In this document: in pieces, positions 25,106 through 33,671 of the stretch | Layout of the letters: every line of letters starts with the position of its first letter | Numbering within the stretch: position 1 is the first letter of the stretch | Source: JASLDZ01 sp964235945 | GTDB lineage: Bacteria > Pseudomonadota > Alphaproteobacteria > Caulobacterales > Caulobacteraceae | Assembly (NCBI GenBank): GCA_964235945.1 | Contig: CAXSDV010000004.1 | Coordinates: 1-64,000 of the forward strand | DNA: 64,000 nucleotides | Direction of reading: 5' to 3' | Made by a program: the position numbers and the translations under genes | Notes under the pieces: generated by a model | Database searches by the model: none | Seen by the model: only the letters and a program-made list of their open reading frames with translations | Told to the model about the DNA's origin: nothing

Positions 25106-25136
25106 CGCGTGCGCCCCTACGCCCCCCGCCCGGTCG

Positions 25137-26633
25137 TCAGGTCTTCTGCGGGATGCGCGCGACCAGGCGCAGGGAGGCGGTGAGCTCCTCCATCTGCAGC
25201 CAGGGCCGCAGGTAGGCCACCGCGTTGTAGCTGCCCGGCGAGCCCGCCACCGCGGTCACCTCCACCCGCGCGTCGCGCAGCGGGTACTTGGCGCGGATCT
25301 CCTGGCCGCCGCCCTCCGCGGCGTTGACGTAGTTCATGATCCAGCGGTTGAGCCAGTTGCCGCAGTCCTCGGCCTCCATGAAGGAGCCGATCTTGTCGCG
25401 CGCCATCACCTTCAGGTAATGGGCGAAGCGCGAAGTGGCCATGATGTAAGGCAGGCGCGCCGAGATGGCGGCGTTCTCCGTCGCTTCGGGCCGGTCGTAC
25501 TTCTTGGGCTTCTGCGTGGTCTGCGCGCCGAAGAACACGGCGTAATCGGTGTTCTTGTAGTGGCACAGCGGCAGGAAGCCGAGGTCGGACAGTTCCTTCT
25601 CGCGCCGGGAGGTGATGGCGATCTCGGTGGGGCACTGTTCGGCCATGTCGCCGTCGTCGGACATGAACACGTGGGTCGGCAGGTCGGCGACCTTGCCGCC
25701 GCCCTCGGCGCCGCGGATGGCGGTGCACCAGCCGGTGTCGGCGAAGGCGTCCGTCATGCGCGCACCCATGGCGTAGGCGGCGTTCATCCAGCAGTAATCG
25801 TCGTGCGCCAACGGCCGGGGATCGCCCTGCGCGTCCTTGGGCGACTCCTGGTAGTCGAACTCGTCCACCGAGCGCGAGCCTTCGCCGTAGGGCTGGCGGG
25901 CCAGCACCCGCGGCATGGTGAGGGTGACGAAGCGGCTGTCCTCCGTGTCCCGGAAGCCGCGCCACTTGGTGTACTCGGTGGACTGGAACCGGTCGCTGAG
26001 GTCGCGCGGCTTGGACAGCTCCTCGAAGCTTTCGAAGCCGAACATGGAGGGGCCGGCCGCGGCGACGAACGGGGCGAACGCGCCGGCCGCCACGCCCGAG
26101 ATGTTGCGCAGGAGCTCGATGTCGTCCTGCCCCGATCCGAAGTAGTAGTCTCCGATCATGGCCCCGTAAGGCTCGCCGCCGGGGGTGCCGAACTCGCCTT
26201 CGTAGATTTTCTTGAACAGCGTGCTCTGGTCGAACTCCACCGCCTTGGAGAGGTCCCGCGCGAGGTCCCGCTTGGAGGCGTTGAGCACGCGCACCTTCAG
26301 GTCCTGCCCGGTGGTCGAGTTCATGACGAGGTAGTTCAGGCCGCGCCAGCTGCCCTCCAGCGCCTTGAACTTCTCGTTGTGCATGACGGCGGCGAGCTGA
26401 GCCGACAACTGGGCGTCGATCTCCTCGATCGCTTTCTTGATGGTCAGCGTGAAGTTGCGCGAGAAGGTGACCGTGCCGCGGTTGGCCTCCTCGGTCAGGG
26501 CGCGCAGGAGTTCCTGCACTTCCTGCGGCTCGGTCTGGCGCGTGGCGCCGATCGCCTGGTCCAAGAGGCTGGTGGTGACGGTGGAGACGCCGGCGGCGGA
26601 GCTCCCGGCGGAGGCGGACGGGGTTTGGGCCAT
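25137..26633 (-). CDS. tssC: T6SS sheath large subunit TssC
   Basis: 498-aa TssC (VipB), which with TssB forms the contractile sheath. Landmarks are LEGSWRGLNYLVMNST, VEFDQSTLFKKIYEGEFGTPGG, YGAMIGDYYFG, LRNISGVAAGAFAPFVAAAGP and TSRFAHYLKVMARDKIGSFM. The ATG at 26633 has an ideal AAGGAG ribosome binding site 8 bp upstream; a GTG three codons earlier is less likely. The start lies just after the tssB stop, so tssB and tssC are made together. Confidence 0.96.
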   Translation of the reverse strand: MAQTPSASAGSSAAGVSTVTTSLLDQAIGATRQTEPQEVQELLRALTEEANRGTVTFSRNFTLTIKKAIEEIDAQLSAQLAAVMHNEKFKALEGSWRGLNYLVMNSTTGQDLKVRVLNASKRDLARDLSKAVEFDQSTLFKKIYEGEFGTPGGEPYGAMIGDYYFGSGQDDIELLRNISGVAAGAFAPFVAAAGPSMFGFESFEELSKPRDLSDRFQSTEYTKWRGFRDTEDSRFVTLTMPRVLARQPYGEGSRSVDEFDYQESPKDAQGDPRPLAHDDYCWMNAAYAMGARMTDAFADTGWCTAIRGAEGGGKVADLPTHVFMSDDGDMAEQCPTEIAITSRREKELSDLGFLPLCHYKNTDYAVFFGAQTTQKPKKYDRPEATENAAISARLPYIMATSRFAHYLKVMARDKIGSFMEAEDCGNWLNRWIMNYVNAAEGGGQEIRAKYPLRDARVEVTAVAGSPGSYNAVAYLRPWLQMEELTASLRLVARIPQKT

Positions 26634-26638
26634 CGCGG

Positions 26639-27151
26639 TCACTCCTTCTCGGGCGCGGACGACGCGTCCAGTTCCTTGGACAGCTCATCGAGCTGCCCCT
26701 TGTTCTGCAGCACCTGCTCCAGCAGGGCCTCCAGCCGCTCGGAGTTGTCGGCCTTGCTCATCAGGTCGCGCAACTTGTTGCGCGTCTGCATGAGCTTGCG
26801 CAGGGGTTCGACTTGCTCGACCACGCGGCCCGGCTCGAAATCCTCCATCGACTCGAATTTCAGGTTGACGGGCATCTCGCTGCCGTCGCCCTTCAGCGTG
26901 TTCTCCACGCGCATGTTCAGGCCGGGCGACATGCGGCGCATCACCTGGTCGAAGTTGTCCCGGTCGATCTGGATGAACTTGCGATCCTTCAGCGGCTTCA
27001 GCGGCTCGGTGGGGTCGCCTGAGAAGTCGCCCATCACGCCGACCACGAAGGGCAGCTCCTTGATCTCCTGCGCGCCTTCGGTCTCGACGTCGTAGGTGAT
27101 GTGGACCCGCGGCTTGCGGACCCGCTTGAGCTTGTCGTGAACGCTCTTCAT
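26639..27151 (-). CDS. tssB: T6SS sheath small subunit TssB
   Basis: 170-aa TssB (VipA). The family N-terminus with VRKPRVHITYDVETEGAQ, the core ELPFVVGVMGDFSGDP and LKDRKFIQIDRDNFDQVM, and the C-terminal helical arm are present. The ATG at 27151 has AAGGGG upstream. The 119-bp gap to tssA suggests an additional promoter or processing site before the sheath genes. It ends just before the tssC start. Confidence 0.96.
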   Translation of the reverse strand: MKSVHDKLKRVRKPRVHITYDVETEGAQEIKELPFVVGVMGDFSGDPTEPLKPLKDRKFIQIDRDNFDQVMRRMSPGLNMRVENTLKGDGSEMPVNLKFESMEDFEPGRVVEQVEPLRKLMQTRNKLRDLMSKADNSERLEALLEQVLQNKGQLDELSKELDASSAPEKE

Positions 27152-27270
27152 CGGCTTCCACCCCTTAAAGCTTACGCCCAGGCCGCGCCGCTCCGGCCGC
27201 CCGACCCGCCATCCCGCTGCAACCCTAGCGCCAAGCTTTCAAAAAGCCCAACACCCCGCAAAGCTCCGTG

Positions 27271-28389
27271 TCAGTAGGACGACGACAGGTCCGTCACGGT
27301 CGTTTCGTCCTTCACGCCCGCCCTCTGGAAGAACAGCAGCCGCTGGTCCGCATCGGGCAGGAGTTCGGTGAGGAGGTCCTCCAGCGGCAGCCGGGCGCGG
27401 CGCACGACCTCGCGCAGGCTGCGCGCGACCAGCGACTGCGGCTCGGTCTCCGCGAAGAAGTCGGCGATCGTCAGGATCGCCTCGTAGGCCTGGGCGCGGC
27501 TGCGCACGCCCCGGGGCGCGACGGCCGCGCCCTCCCCCGCCAAGTCCGGCGCCTCCTCGGCCGCCTCCAGGCCGGCGGCGGCCGGCTCGGCCAGCCGGGC
27601 GCCCGCGTTCTGCTCCAGCACGGTGACGACCGCGCGCAGGGGCTCGATCACCTGGGAGCCGAACCGTCCCACGCCCGCCTTGGCGTCGGCCAGGGCCGCC
27701 AGCCGCTCCACCCGCTCGGCGGCCAACAGGGCGTCCCGACGTGTGTCGCGCAGGAAGTCGGTGGAGGCGCGGGCCAGGGCTTGCGCCACCTGCTCGACCT
27801 GCTCGGCCCGGCGCGCCTGCTGACGCTCGCGCGCGGCCGCGTCGTCGCCGCCGGGGAGCGGCGCGTGGGCGCTCTCCACCGTCCACAGCGCCACCTCGGG
27901 AACGCGGTCGGACAGCGGCAGTAGTCGGATCGGCTGCAGCAGGGCCGCCACCCCGTCCAGGCCCAGGAGGCCGCCCACGGGGGCGATGCGGCCCAGGGCG
28001 CCGTCCTCGTCCTCGGCGGGGTGCAGGCCGGCGTCCCAGAACGCGTCGACCAGGCGGTGGACGAGCTCCAGCCCGTCGGCCAGGCCCGCGAAGCCGCGCA
28101 CGCGCACCTGCGCCTCACAAAGCCAGCAGGCGACCTCCAGGTCCTTGCCCTGGGTGCTCAGGACCTCGCAGGCGATGCGCGACAACTCGGTCCAGGACCG
28201 CAGGCCCGCTTCGATCAGCGGCGTGTCGCCCTCGGGGGTGGCCGCCGCGTCGCGCTCGGCCCTGCGCGCCTCCGCGCGCAGGTCCTTGATGCGGAAGAAG
28301 GCGGTCGCCTCCGCGCCGGCCCGCAGGTCCGCGCCCGCACCGCCGTCGACGGGCGCCGCCAGCGCCTCCAGGTCGAAGTCTTCGAACAC
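27271..28389 (-). CDS. tssA: T6SS assembly cap protein TssA
   Basis: 372-aa TssA with an ImpA-type N-terminal domain: EALAAPVDGGAGADLR, DWTELSR-like SWTELSRIACEVLS, KDLEVACWLCEAQVRVRGFA and LVHRLVDAFWDAGLHP. TssA proteins guide tube and sheath polymerisation. The C-terminal part ends PLEDLLTELLPDADQRLLFF. The start is GTG at 28389. It is the first gene of the minus-strand tssABC operon and is divergent from ppkA across 125 bp, which must hold both promoters. Confidence 0.93.
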   Translation of the reverse strand: MFEDFDLEALAAPVDGGAGADLRAGAEATAFFRIKDLRAEARRAERDAAATPEGDTPLIEAGLRSWTELSRIACEVLSTQGKDLEVACWLCEAQVRVRGFAGLADGLELVHRLVDAFWDAGLHPAEDEDGALGRIAPVGGLLGLDGVAALLQPIRLLPLSDRVPEVALWTVESAHAPLPGGDDAAARERQQARRAEQVEQVAQALARASTDFLRDTRRDALLAAERVERLAALADAKAGVGRFGSQVIEPLRAVVTVLEQNAGARLAEPAAAGLEAAEEAPDLAGEGAAVAPRGVRSRAQAYEAILTIADFFAETEPQSLVARSLREVVRRARLPLEDLLTELLPDADQRLLFFQRAGVKDETTVTDLSSSY

Positions 28390-28514
28390 GCCCCACGCGC
28401 CCCACGTTCAGCAGGGGCAACGTCGACGCAACGGCGCGCGGCGTCAATGCGCGTCGCCTCACACGGGAGAACCCTGGCCGCGGCGAAACGGCTCTGATAG
28501 CTTGAGCGTAGGGA

Positions 28515-30461
28515 TTGAAGGCTGGGGGACGGGCTTTGCTCGAGCGGGTCGGGCGCTTCCGCGTCCAGGAGCTGATCGGCGAAGGCGCCATGGCCGACGT
28601 CTACCGGGCGTTCGACCCGGGCATCAACCGCACCCTGGCGATCAAGATCCTCAAGCGCGAGTTCCGGCAGAACCGCGAGTACGCCGGGCGCTTCCTGCGC
28701 GAGGCCAAGGCCGCCGGCGCGCTGAACCACCCCAACATCGTCACCGTCTACGACGTGGGCGAGGTCGACGGTTACCCCTACATCGCGATGGAGCTGATCG
28801 AGGGCCGCACCCTCAACGACCTGGTGCGCGAGCGCGGCAAGCTCGGCACCGGCGAGGTGGTGGGCATCGGCGTGCAGTTGGCCGAGGCGCTGCGCTACGC
28901 CCATTCGCTCAACGTCGTGCATCGCGACATCAAGCCCAGCAACGTCATGCTGCTGCCCGACAACCGGTCGATCAAGATCCTAGACTTCGGCATCGCCCAC
29001 GTGGCGGAAGGCGAGGGCTATGACGAGGACGACGGGCTCAAGACCCAGATCGGCCAGGTGCTGGGCAGCCCCCGCTATATGAGCCCCGAGCAGGCGCTGG
29101 GACGCGACCTGGACGGGCGCAGCGACCTGTTCTCCGTGGGCGTGGTGCTCTACGAGCTGACCACCGGGCGCAAGGCCTTCTCCGGCGTCAGCCCCGCCAC
29201 CCTGGCGATCCAGATCACCCAGCAGGAGCCGCCGTCCCTGGCGGACGTGGCCTCCGACGCGCCGCGCGGCCTGCAGTTCATCATCAACAAGCTCCTGGCC
29301 AAGCGGCCGGAGCGCCGGTTCCGCGACGGCCAGCAACTCGCCGAGGCGCTGCGCCGCGAGCAGGCGGCCTTCAACGCGGTGCAGGCCGAAGCGCAGACCA
29401 AGCGCCGCTACCTGCCGCTCCAACTGCGCACCACCCTGCTGGTGGTCTCCATCACCGCCGTGGCCCTGGGCGCCAGCATCGGCACGGTGCTGGTGCGTCA
29501 GCGGGCCTCCATGCAGCAGCTGGCGGTGACCTTCGGCTCGGCCATGGCCGCCTTCGTCGCCAACAACGCCGCCCTGCGCGCCGCCGACAACGCCACCCTG
29601 CCCCCCTCCCAGCAGGACTGGCTGCCCACCCAGGCCTTCGTGGAGGCCGCCGCCAGCGATCCCAACGTGCGCCTGCTGACGGTGGTGGACGCCCAGGGGA
29701 TCGTGCGCGGCTCCAAGACGCCCTCGCTGATCGGCGGCCGCTACCGTCCGCCCGCCTCCGAGCGGAGGGTGGGCGGCGCCGGCGGCGACACGGTGAGCGA
29801 GACGGGGGACGGCGCGGGCCTGCGCTTCGTGCGCACCATCACCTATGCGGGCCGCCCCTACGGCCGCGTGGACCTGGTGCTCAGCCGCGCGGGGCTGCGC
29901 TCGGTGAGCGACCTGTCCAACCTGCTCATGGCGATCCTGGGCGTGGTCACCCTGGGGAGCGTGGGCCTGGCCAGCTACATCGTGGCCCGCTCCCTGGCCG
30001 CGCCCATCCGCCGGCTCAAGGAAGCGCTGACGGACGCGGCCGCCGGGGATCTCGACTTCCGCATCTCGCACAACCGCAAGGACGAGTTCGGCGAGCTGTT
30101 CGACGCCTACAACCTGATGAGCGGCAATCTCGAGGAGCAGATGGTCGCCACCGAAGGTTACGCCCTGGAGGAGGCCGGAGAGCGGTCCGCCCCCGCGCCG
30201 GCCTCCCACCCGCCCGTGGCCGCCGAAGCGCCGGTGCTCGAGCCCGAAGGCGCGCGCAATCCGTTCGCGACGCCGCCCGCGCCCGAGTCCACCGTGATGG
30301 GCGCGGCCTACTGGCGCGCGCGCGCGGAGGCGGGAGGCGGCCCGAAGCCGGAGCGCTCCCCTTCCCCGTTCGACCCGCCTGCTCCCGAGCCGCCCACCAC
30401 CTCCCCGCCCGCCGTGGACGAGGACGAGCGCACCGTCATCAGCCCGCGGGACCTGACGTGA
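28515..30461 (+). CDS. ppkA: Membrane Ser/Thr kinase PpkA with HAMP domain
   Basis: 648-aa transmembrane Hanks-type kinase. The kinase domain (about 10-275) has IGEGAMADVY, the ATP lysine in LAIKILK (Lys43), catalytic VVHRDIKPSN (Asp138), LDFGIAHV and the activation-loop GSPRYMSPEQ. A membrane helix near 307-327, a periplasmic segment of about 140 residues, a second helix near 469-491 and a HAMP domain (about 492-535) follow. A disordered cytoplasmic tail ends DEDERTVISPRDLT. The start is TTG at 28515; a second TTG seven codons later is possible. HAMP after the kinase, with no further catalytic domain, is unusual. The kinase presumably phosphorylates T6SS partners read by TagH and is opposed by PppA. 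Its stop overlaps the next gene. Confidence 0.92.
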   Translation: MKAGGRALLERVGRFRVQELIGEGAMADVYRAFDPGINRTLAIKILKREFRQNREYAGRFLREAKAAGALNHPNIVTVYDVGEVDGYPYIAMELIEGRTLNDLVRERGKLGTGEVVGIGVQLAEALRYAHSLNVVHRDIKPSNVMLLPDNRSIKILDFGIAHVAEGEGYDEDDGLKTQIGQVLGSPRYMSPEQALGRDLDGRSDLFSVGVVLYELTTGRKAFSGVSPATLAIQITQQEPPSLADVASDAPRGLQFIINKLLAKRPERRFRDGQQLAEALRREQAAFNAVQAEAQTKRRYLPLQLRTTLLVVSITAVALGASIGTVLVRQRASMQQLAVTFGSAMAAFVANNAALRAADNATLPPSQQDWLPTQAFVEAAASDPNVRLLTVVDAQGIVRGSKTPSLIGGRYRPPASERRVGGAGGDTVSETGDGAGLRFVRTITYAGRPYGRVDLVLSRAGLRSVSDLSNLLMAILGVVTLGSVGLASYIVARSLAAPIRRLKEALTDAAAGDLDFRISHNRKDEFGELFDAYNLMSGNLEEQMVATEGYALEEAGERSAPAPASHPPVAAEAPVLEPEGARNPFATPPAPESTVMGAAYWRARAEAGGGPKPERSPSPFDPPAPEPPTTSPPAVDEDERTVISPRDLT

Positions 30462-31465
30462 AACTGCCGAGCGTTGCGGCCGCCGCGGCGCTCGCCGCGG
30501 GCCTGGCGGGTTGCGCCACCACGTCCGAGGCCCCCCAGGCCGTGGGGGAGCTCGGCCGGTCGCGCCACGTCGTGGTGGCCGTCGCGCAGCCGGGCGACAC
30601 GGCCGCGACCCTCGCCGCGCGCTACCTGCACGACCCCGCCCTGGCCTGGCGCGTCAGCCCGGTCTCCGGCGGGTTGCGGCCGGGCGGAGCCGTCGCCGTG
30701 GCGCTCACGGACGCGGACGCGGACCTCGCAGGTCCGGTCCGCTACGTCCCGATCCTCTGCTATCACCGCTTCACCGCCGGACGCTCCACGAGCCGGATGG
30801 AGGTGTCCGCGGAAGAGTTCGCGCGCCAACTGCAGGCGCTGCGCGACGGCGGCTGGACGGTGGCGCCGCTCAAGACCGTGCTGGGCTTCGTCGCCGGCCG
30901 CAACGGGGTGGCGCCCCGCACCGTGGCGATCACCATCGACGACGGCTACCGCTCCGCCTACGAGATCGCCGTTCCCATCCTCAAGCGCTTCAACGATCCC
31001 GCCACCCTGTTCGTCTACACGGACTTCGTCGGAACGGGCGCGGGCGTCACCTGGCCGCAACTCGAGGAGGTCAAGCGGGATGGGCTGATCGACGTGCAGT
31101 CCCATTCCAAGACGCACCCGGACCTCAACAAGCGCCTGCCGGGCGAGACGCCCGCCGCCTACGAGAAACGCCTGCACACGGAGGTGGACGCGCCCCTGGA
31201 GGTGCTGGGCCGCCACGGGCTGGCGGACACGGCGGTGTTCGCCTTTCCCTACGGCGCGACCAACCCGCAGGTGGAGGCGGTGCTGAGGGCCGCCGGCTAT
31301 CCCGCGGCCGTGACGGTGGCGCGCGGCGGCAATCCGGGCTGGGCGCCGCCGTTCCTGCTCCGGCGCGACATGATCTTCGGCGACGACAGCCTCGCCAAGT
31401 TCGTCGAGCGGGTGGAGAGCGCCGCCCAGGGCGGCTCCGGCGCGGCCGAGTTGGAGACCCAGTGA
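30458..31465 (+). CDS. Polysaccharide deacetylase lipoprotein with LysM-like module
   Basis: 335-aa lipoprotein. MKLPSVAAAAALAAGLAGC gives the lipobox (Cys19). A LysM-like segment, VAQPGDTAATLAARYLHDPA, precedes a NodB-homology deacetylase domain (about 95-300). Metal and catalytic motifs are present: CYHRF, ITIDDGYRSAYEIA (Asp-Asp), VQSHSKTHPDL (His, His) and FAFPYGATN. Such enzymes remove N-acetyl groups from peptidoglycan or other glycans. The GTG start overlaps the ppkA stop (GTGA) and the stop overlaps the next gene. This tight coupling to ppkA argues for a role in the T6SS, for example local wall remodelling. Confidence 0.88.
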   Translation: MKLPSVAAAAALAAGLAGCATTSEAPQAVGELGRSRHVVVAVAQPGDTAATLAARYLHDPALAWRVSPVSGGLRPGGAVAVALTDADADLAGPVRYVPILCYHRFTAGRSTSRMEVSAEEFARQLQALRDGGWTVAPLKTVLGFVAGRNGVAPRTVAITIDDGYRSAYEIAVPILKRFNDPATLFVYTDFVGTGAGVTWPQLEEVKRDGLIDVQSHSKTHPDLNKRLPGETPAAYEKRLHTEVDAPLEVLGRHGLADTAVFAFPYGATNPQVEAVLRAAGYPAAVTVARGGNPGWAPPFLLRRDMIFGDDSLAKFVERVESAAQGGSGAAELETQ

Positions 31466-32019
31466 GCCGCTCGTCTAGAACGCTCGCCCGGCGCCCGGCG
31501 CTCGCCGTCGCCGTGCTCGCGACGGGCGCCGTCCTGGCCGGGTGCGCCACCACGCCCGCGACACCCACGGCCACGGCCGGCCCGCCGGGCGCGGGCGGCG
31601 CCGACCGCGCGGGCGTCTACGCCGAAGCGACGGCGGCGGCGCGGCGGGCGGCGGCGGCCGGCCGTTTGCGCGAGGCGTTGTGGCGTTGGCGCCTCGCCGA
31701 GGCCGTCACCCCCGACCGCGTCGCCACCGCCCAGGAGGCCGACGCCGCCCAGGCGCGCCTCACCGCCGCCGCGGACGCCGCCGAGCAGGAGGGCGCACGC
31801 GCCGCCAAGGACGGGCGTGCCGCCGAGGCTCGAGCCGCCTACACGCGCACCCTCGAACTGGACCCGCAACGCCCGGACGCGCGCGCCTACATGCGCACGG
31901 TCCTGGCCGCGCAGGTGATCAGCGACGTCGACCGGCTGGCCGGCTCCGAGCCGAAAACGCGGCGCAAGGGCAAGGCGACGCACCCGGCGCACCGTCCCCA
32001 CGCCCACGCCAAAGCCTGA
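31462..32019 (+). CDS. Small TPR-like lipoprotein
   Basis: 185-aa lipoprotein of unknown function. A basic N-terminus is followed by AVLATGAVLAGC (lipobox). The mature part is Ala/Arg-rich and helical, with a TPR-like pair ending RAAYTRTLELDPQRPDARAY and a Lys/His-rich C-terminus. The GTG start at 31462 overlaps the deacetylase stop by 4 bp, so ppkA, the deacetylase gene and this gene form one operon. Convergent with the lipoprotein gene that ends at 32021. Confidence 0.8.
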   Translation: MSRSSRTLARRPALAVAVLATGAVLAGCATTPATPTATAGPPGAGGADRAGVYAEATAAARRAAAAGRLREALWRWRLAEAVTPDRVATAQEADAAQARLTAAADAAEQEGARAAKDGRAAEARAAYTRTLELDPQRPDARAYMRTVLAAQVISDVDRLAGSEPKTRRKGKATHPAHRPHAHAKA

Positions 32020-32020
32020 A

Positions 32021-32785
32021 TCAACGCCGCGTGGCCGCCTGCAGCCGCACGGCCCGCGTGAGATCGGCCGAGATCGCCGCGTCGCCGGGATCGAACCCCG
32101 CAGCCTGGCGCAGCAGGGCGACCGCCGCGTCGATCTGACCCTTGTTCATCAGCACCAGCGCCTGGTGGCGCAACGCACCGGCGCGAGCGACATCCCGGGC
32201 GGACGGGGCGGGCGCCGCGGCCGGAGCGGAAGGACGACGCGGAGCGACCGCCTCGGGCGCCTTGCGGCGCGGCGGCGCGACGTCTCGGGGGGCGCCCGGC
32301 ACCATTATCGTGCGCCCCACCTCCGCCGAGCGTGGGGCGTCGATGCCGTTGTAGCGGGCCAGGGCGTAGAACAGGTACTTGTCGCCGAGGAACCGGTCCG
32401 CCAGCAGGGACAGCGTTTCGCCGGGCCGGATCTTGTAGGGGAAGCTCTGGGCGCCGAGCAGGACCTTCGGGTCCGCGTCGATCTGCATCAGGAGCGACTT
32501 GGCCAGGGCGTCGTCCGGCTGCTGCTTGAGCAGCTCCTGCGCGTCCGCGCGCGCCTGGTCCTTCTGGCCGGCGTCGAGCAGCTCCAGCACCTTGTGCAAG
32601 CGCGCGCGCGGGTCGAGGTCGGGGGTGGGCGTGAACTGGGGCGCCGGCTGGCTCGACGCGGCGACGGGAGGACTCACGACGGGCGCGGGCGTCGGCGCCG
32701 GCGGAGCCGGCTTGCTCGCGCAGGCGGCCAACATCGCCAGGCTTGCGCTCGCGGCGAGCGGCGCCGACCGAAACCTGCTGAACAT
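32021..32785 (-). CDS. LysM-like/TPR-like lipoprotein at T6SS right edge
   Basis: 254-aa lipoprotein; MFSRFRSAPLAASASLAMLAAC gives the lipobox. The ATG at 32785 gives the best signal peptide; in-frame ATGs at 32800 and 32848 are alternatives. After a Pro-rich stretch come a helical unit (VLELLDAGQKDQARADAQEL), a LysM-like module (RPGETLSLLADRFLGDKYLF, YNGIDAPRSAEVGRTIMVPG), an Ala/Pro linker and a TPR-like end (ALVLMNKGQIDAAVALLRQA). It is paralogous over its whole length with the protein at 2275-3066. The two genes bracket the T6SS locus, which suggests a shared function there. Function not established. Confidence 0.85.
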   Translation of the reverse strand: MFSRFRSAPLAASASLAMLAACASKPAPPAPTPAPVVSPPVAASSQPAPQFTPTPDLDPRARLHKVLELLDAGQKDQARADAQELLKQQPDDALAKSLLMQIDADPKVLLGAQSFPYKIRPGETLSLLADRFLGDKYLFYALARYNGIDAPRSAEVGRTIMVPGAPRDVAPPRRKAPEAVAPRRPSAPAAAPAPSARDVARAGALRHQALVLMNKGQIDAAVALLRQAAGFDPGDAAISADLTRAVRLQAATRR

Positions 32786-33077
32786 CCGACCCACACCCAT
32801 CCACGGGCTCTTAGCGGCCCCCGACCGTGACAGGAAGTCTCCGACCACGCCGTCGGTTCAACGGCCCATGACCGCCGTGGGTCGCGGCTCGCCCCCACGG
32901 CGGCGGAGGCGCGGGATCGCGGCTCCTGTGTCGACGCACGCGAGCTGGTGGGTGCGGGAGACCCGCGCTCGCGCAGCGTTCGTCCCTGGTCGACGACGGC
33001 GTCGCAGCCGCTATCTACCCTCTCCATGCTCGAACGGGCCTGGAGCGGGTCCCCAAGCGCAGCCGATCGGACGCGAA

Positions 33078-33635
33078 ATGCCCAGCCCCTCGCAAGCCCG
33101 CGGATCGAGCCCCCTGGCGGTGATCGTCATGGGGGTCAGCGGCAGCGGCAAGTCCACGCTCGGGCGGCGGCTCGCCGACGCGCTCCGGGCGCCCTTCCTG
33201 GAAGGCGACGACCACCACGACGTCGCGGCCGTCGCCAAGATGCGCGAAGGCCGGCCGCTGACGGACGAAGACCGCCGGCCCTGGCTTGACCGGCTGGGGA
33301 CCGCCCTGGGTGAAGCGGTCGCCCGCGAGGGGATCGCCGTCGCCGCCTGCTCGGCGCTGAAGCGCGCCTATCGAGACCGTCTGGCGCGCGCGGTCGCCGC
33401 ACCGTGCGGCTTCGTGCTGCTCGACGGCGATCCGCCCGAACTGCTGCGCCGACTGCGGGGCCGCTCCGGCCATTACATGCCGTCCAGCCTCCTCCAGAGC
33501 CAGCTCGAAACCCTGGAACGGCCGGGCGAGGACGAGCGCGCCGTCGTGATCAACACCTCCCAGCCCGCCGAGGCCGCATGCCGGACGGCCCTGGACTGGC
33601 TGGAGGCGCAGGCCGCGGCCGGACGGCTGCGCTGA
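33078..33635 (+). CDS. gntK: Gluconokinase
   Basis: 185-aa cytoplasmic gluconate kinase (ATP + D-gluconate to 6-phosphogluconate). The P-loop is GVSGSGKSTLGRRLADAL. The family motifs FLEGDDHHDVAAVAKMREG, PLTDEDRRPWLDRL, ACSALKRAYRDRLA and GHYMPSSLLQSQLETLE follow. The ATG at 33078 gives a normal length; longer in-frame extensions are shadows. The 292 bp upstream contain no other gene. Gluconate would enter the Entner-Doudoroff route typical of Caulobacterales. Confidence 0.93.
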   Translation: MPSPSQARGSSPLAVIVMGVSGSGKSTLGRRLADALRAPFLEGDDHHDVAAVAKMREGRPLTDEDRRPWLDRLGTALGEAVAREGIAVAACSALKRAYRDRLARAVAAPCGFVLLDGDPPELLRRLRGRSGHYMPSSLLQSQLETLERPGEDERAVVINTSQPAEAACRTALDWLEAQAAAGRLR

Positions 33636-33671
33636 AAGGGCGCGCTCCTTGTCCGACGTCAGCATCGCCAC

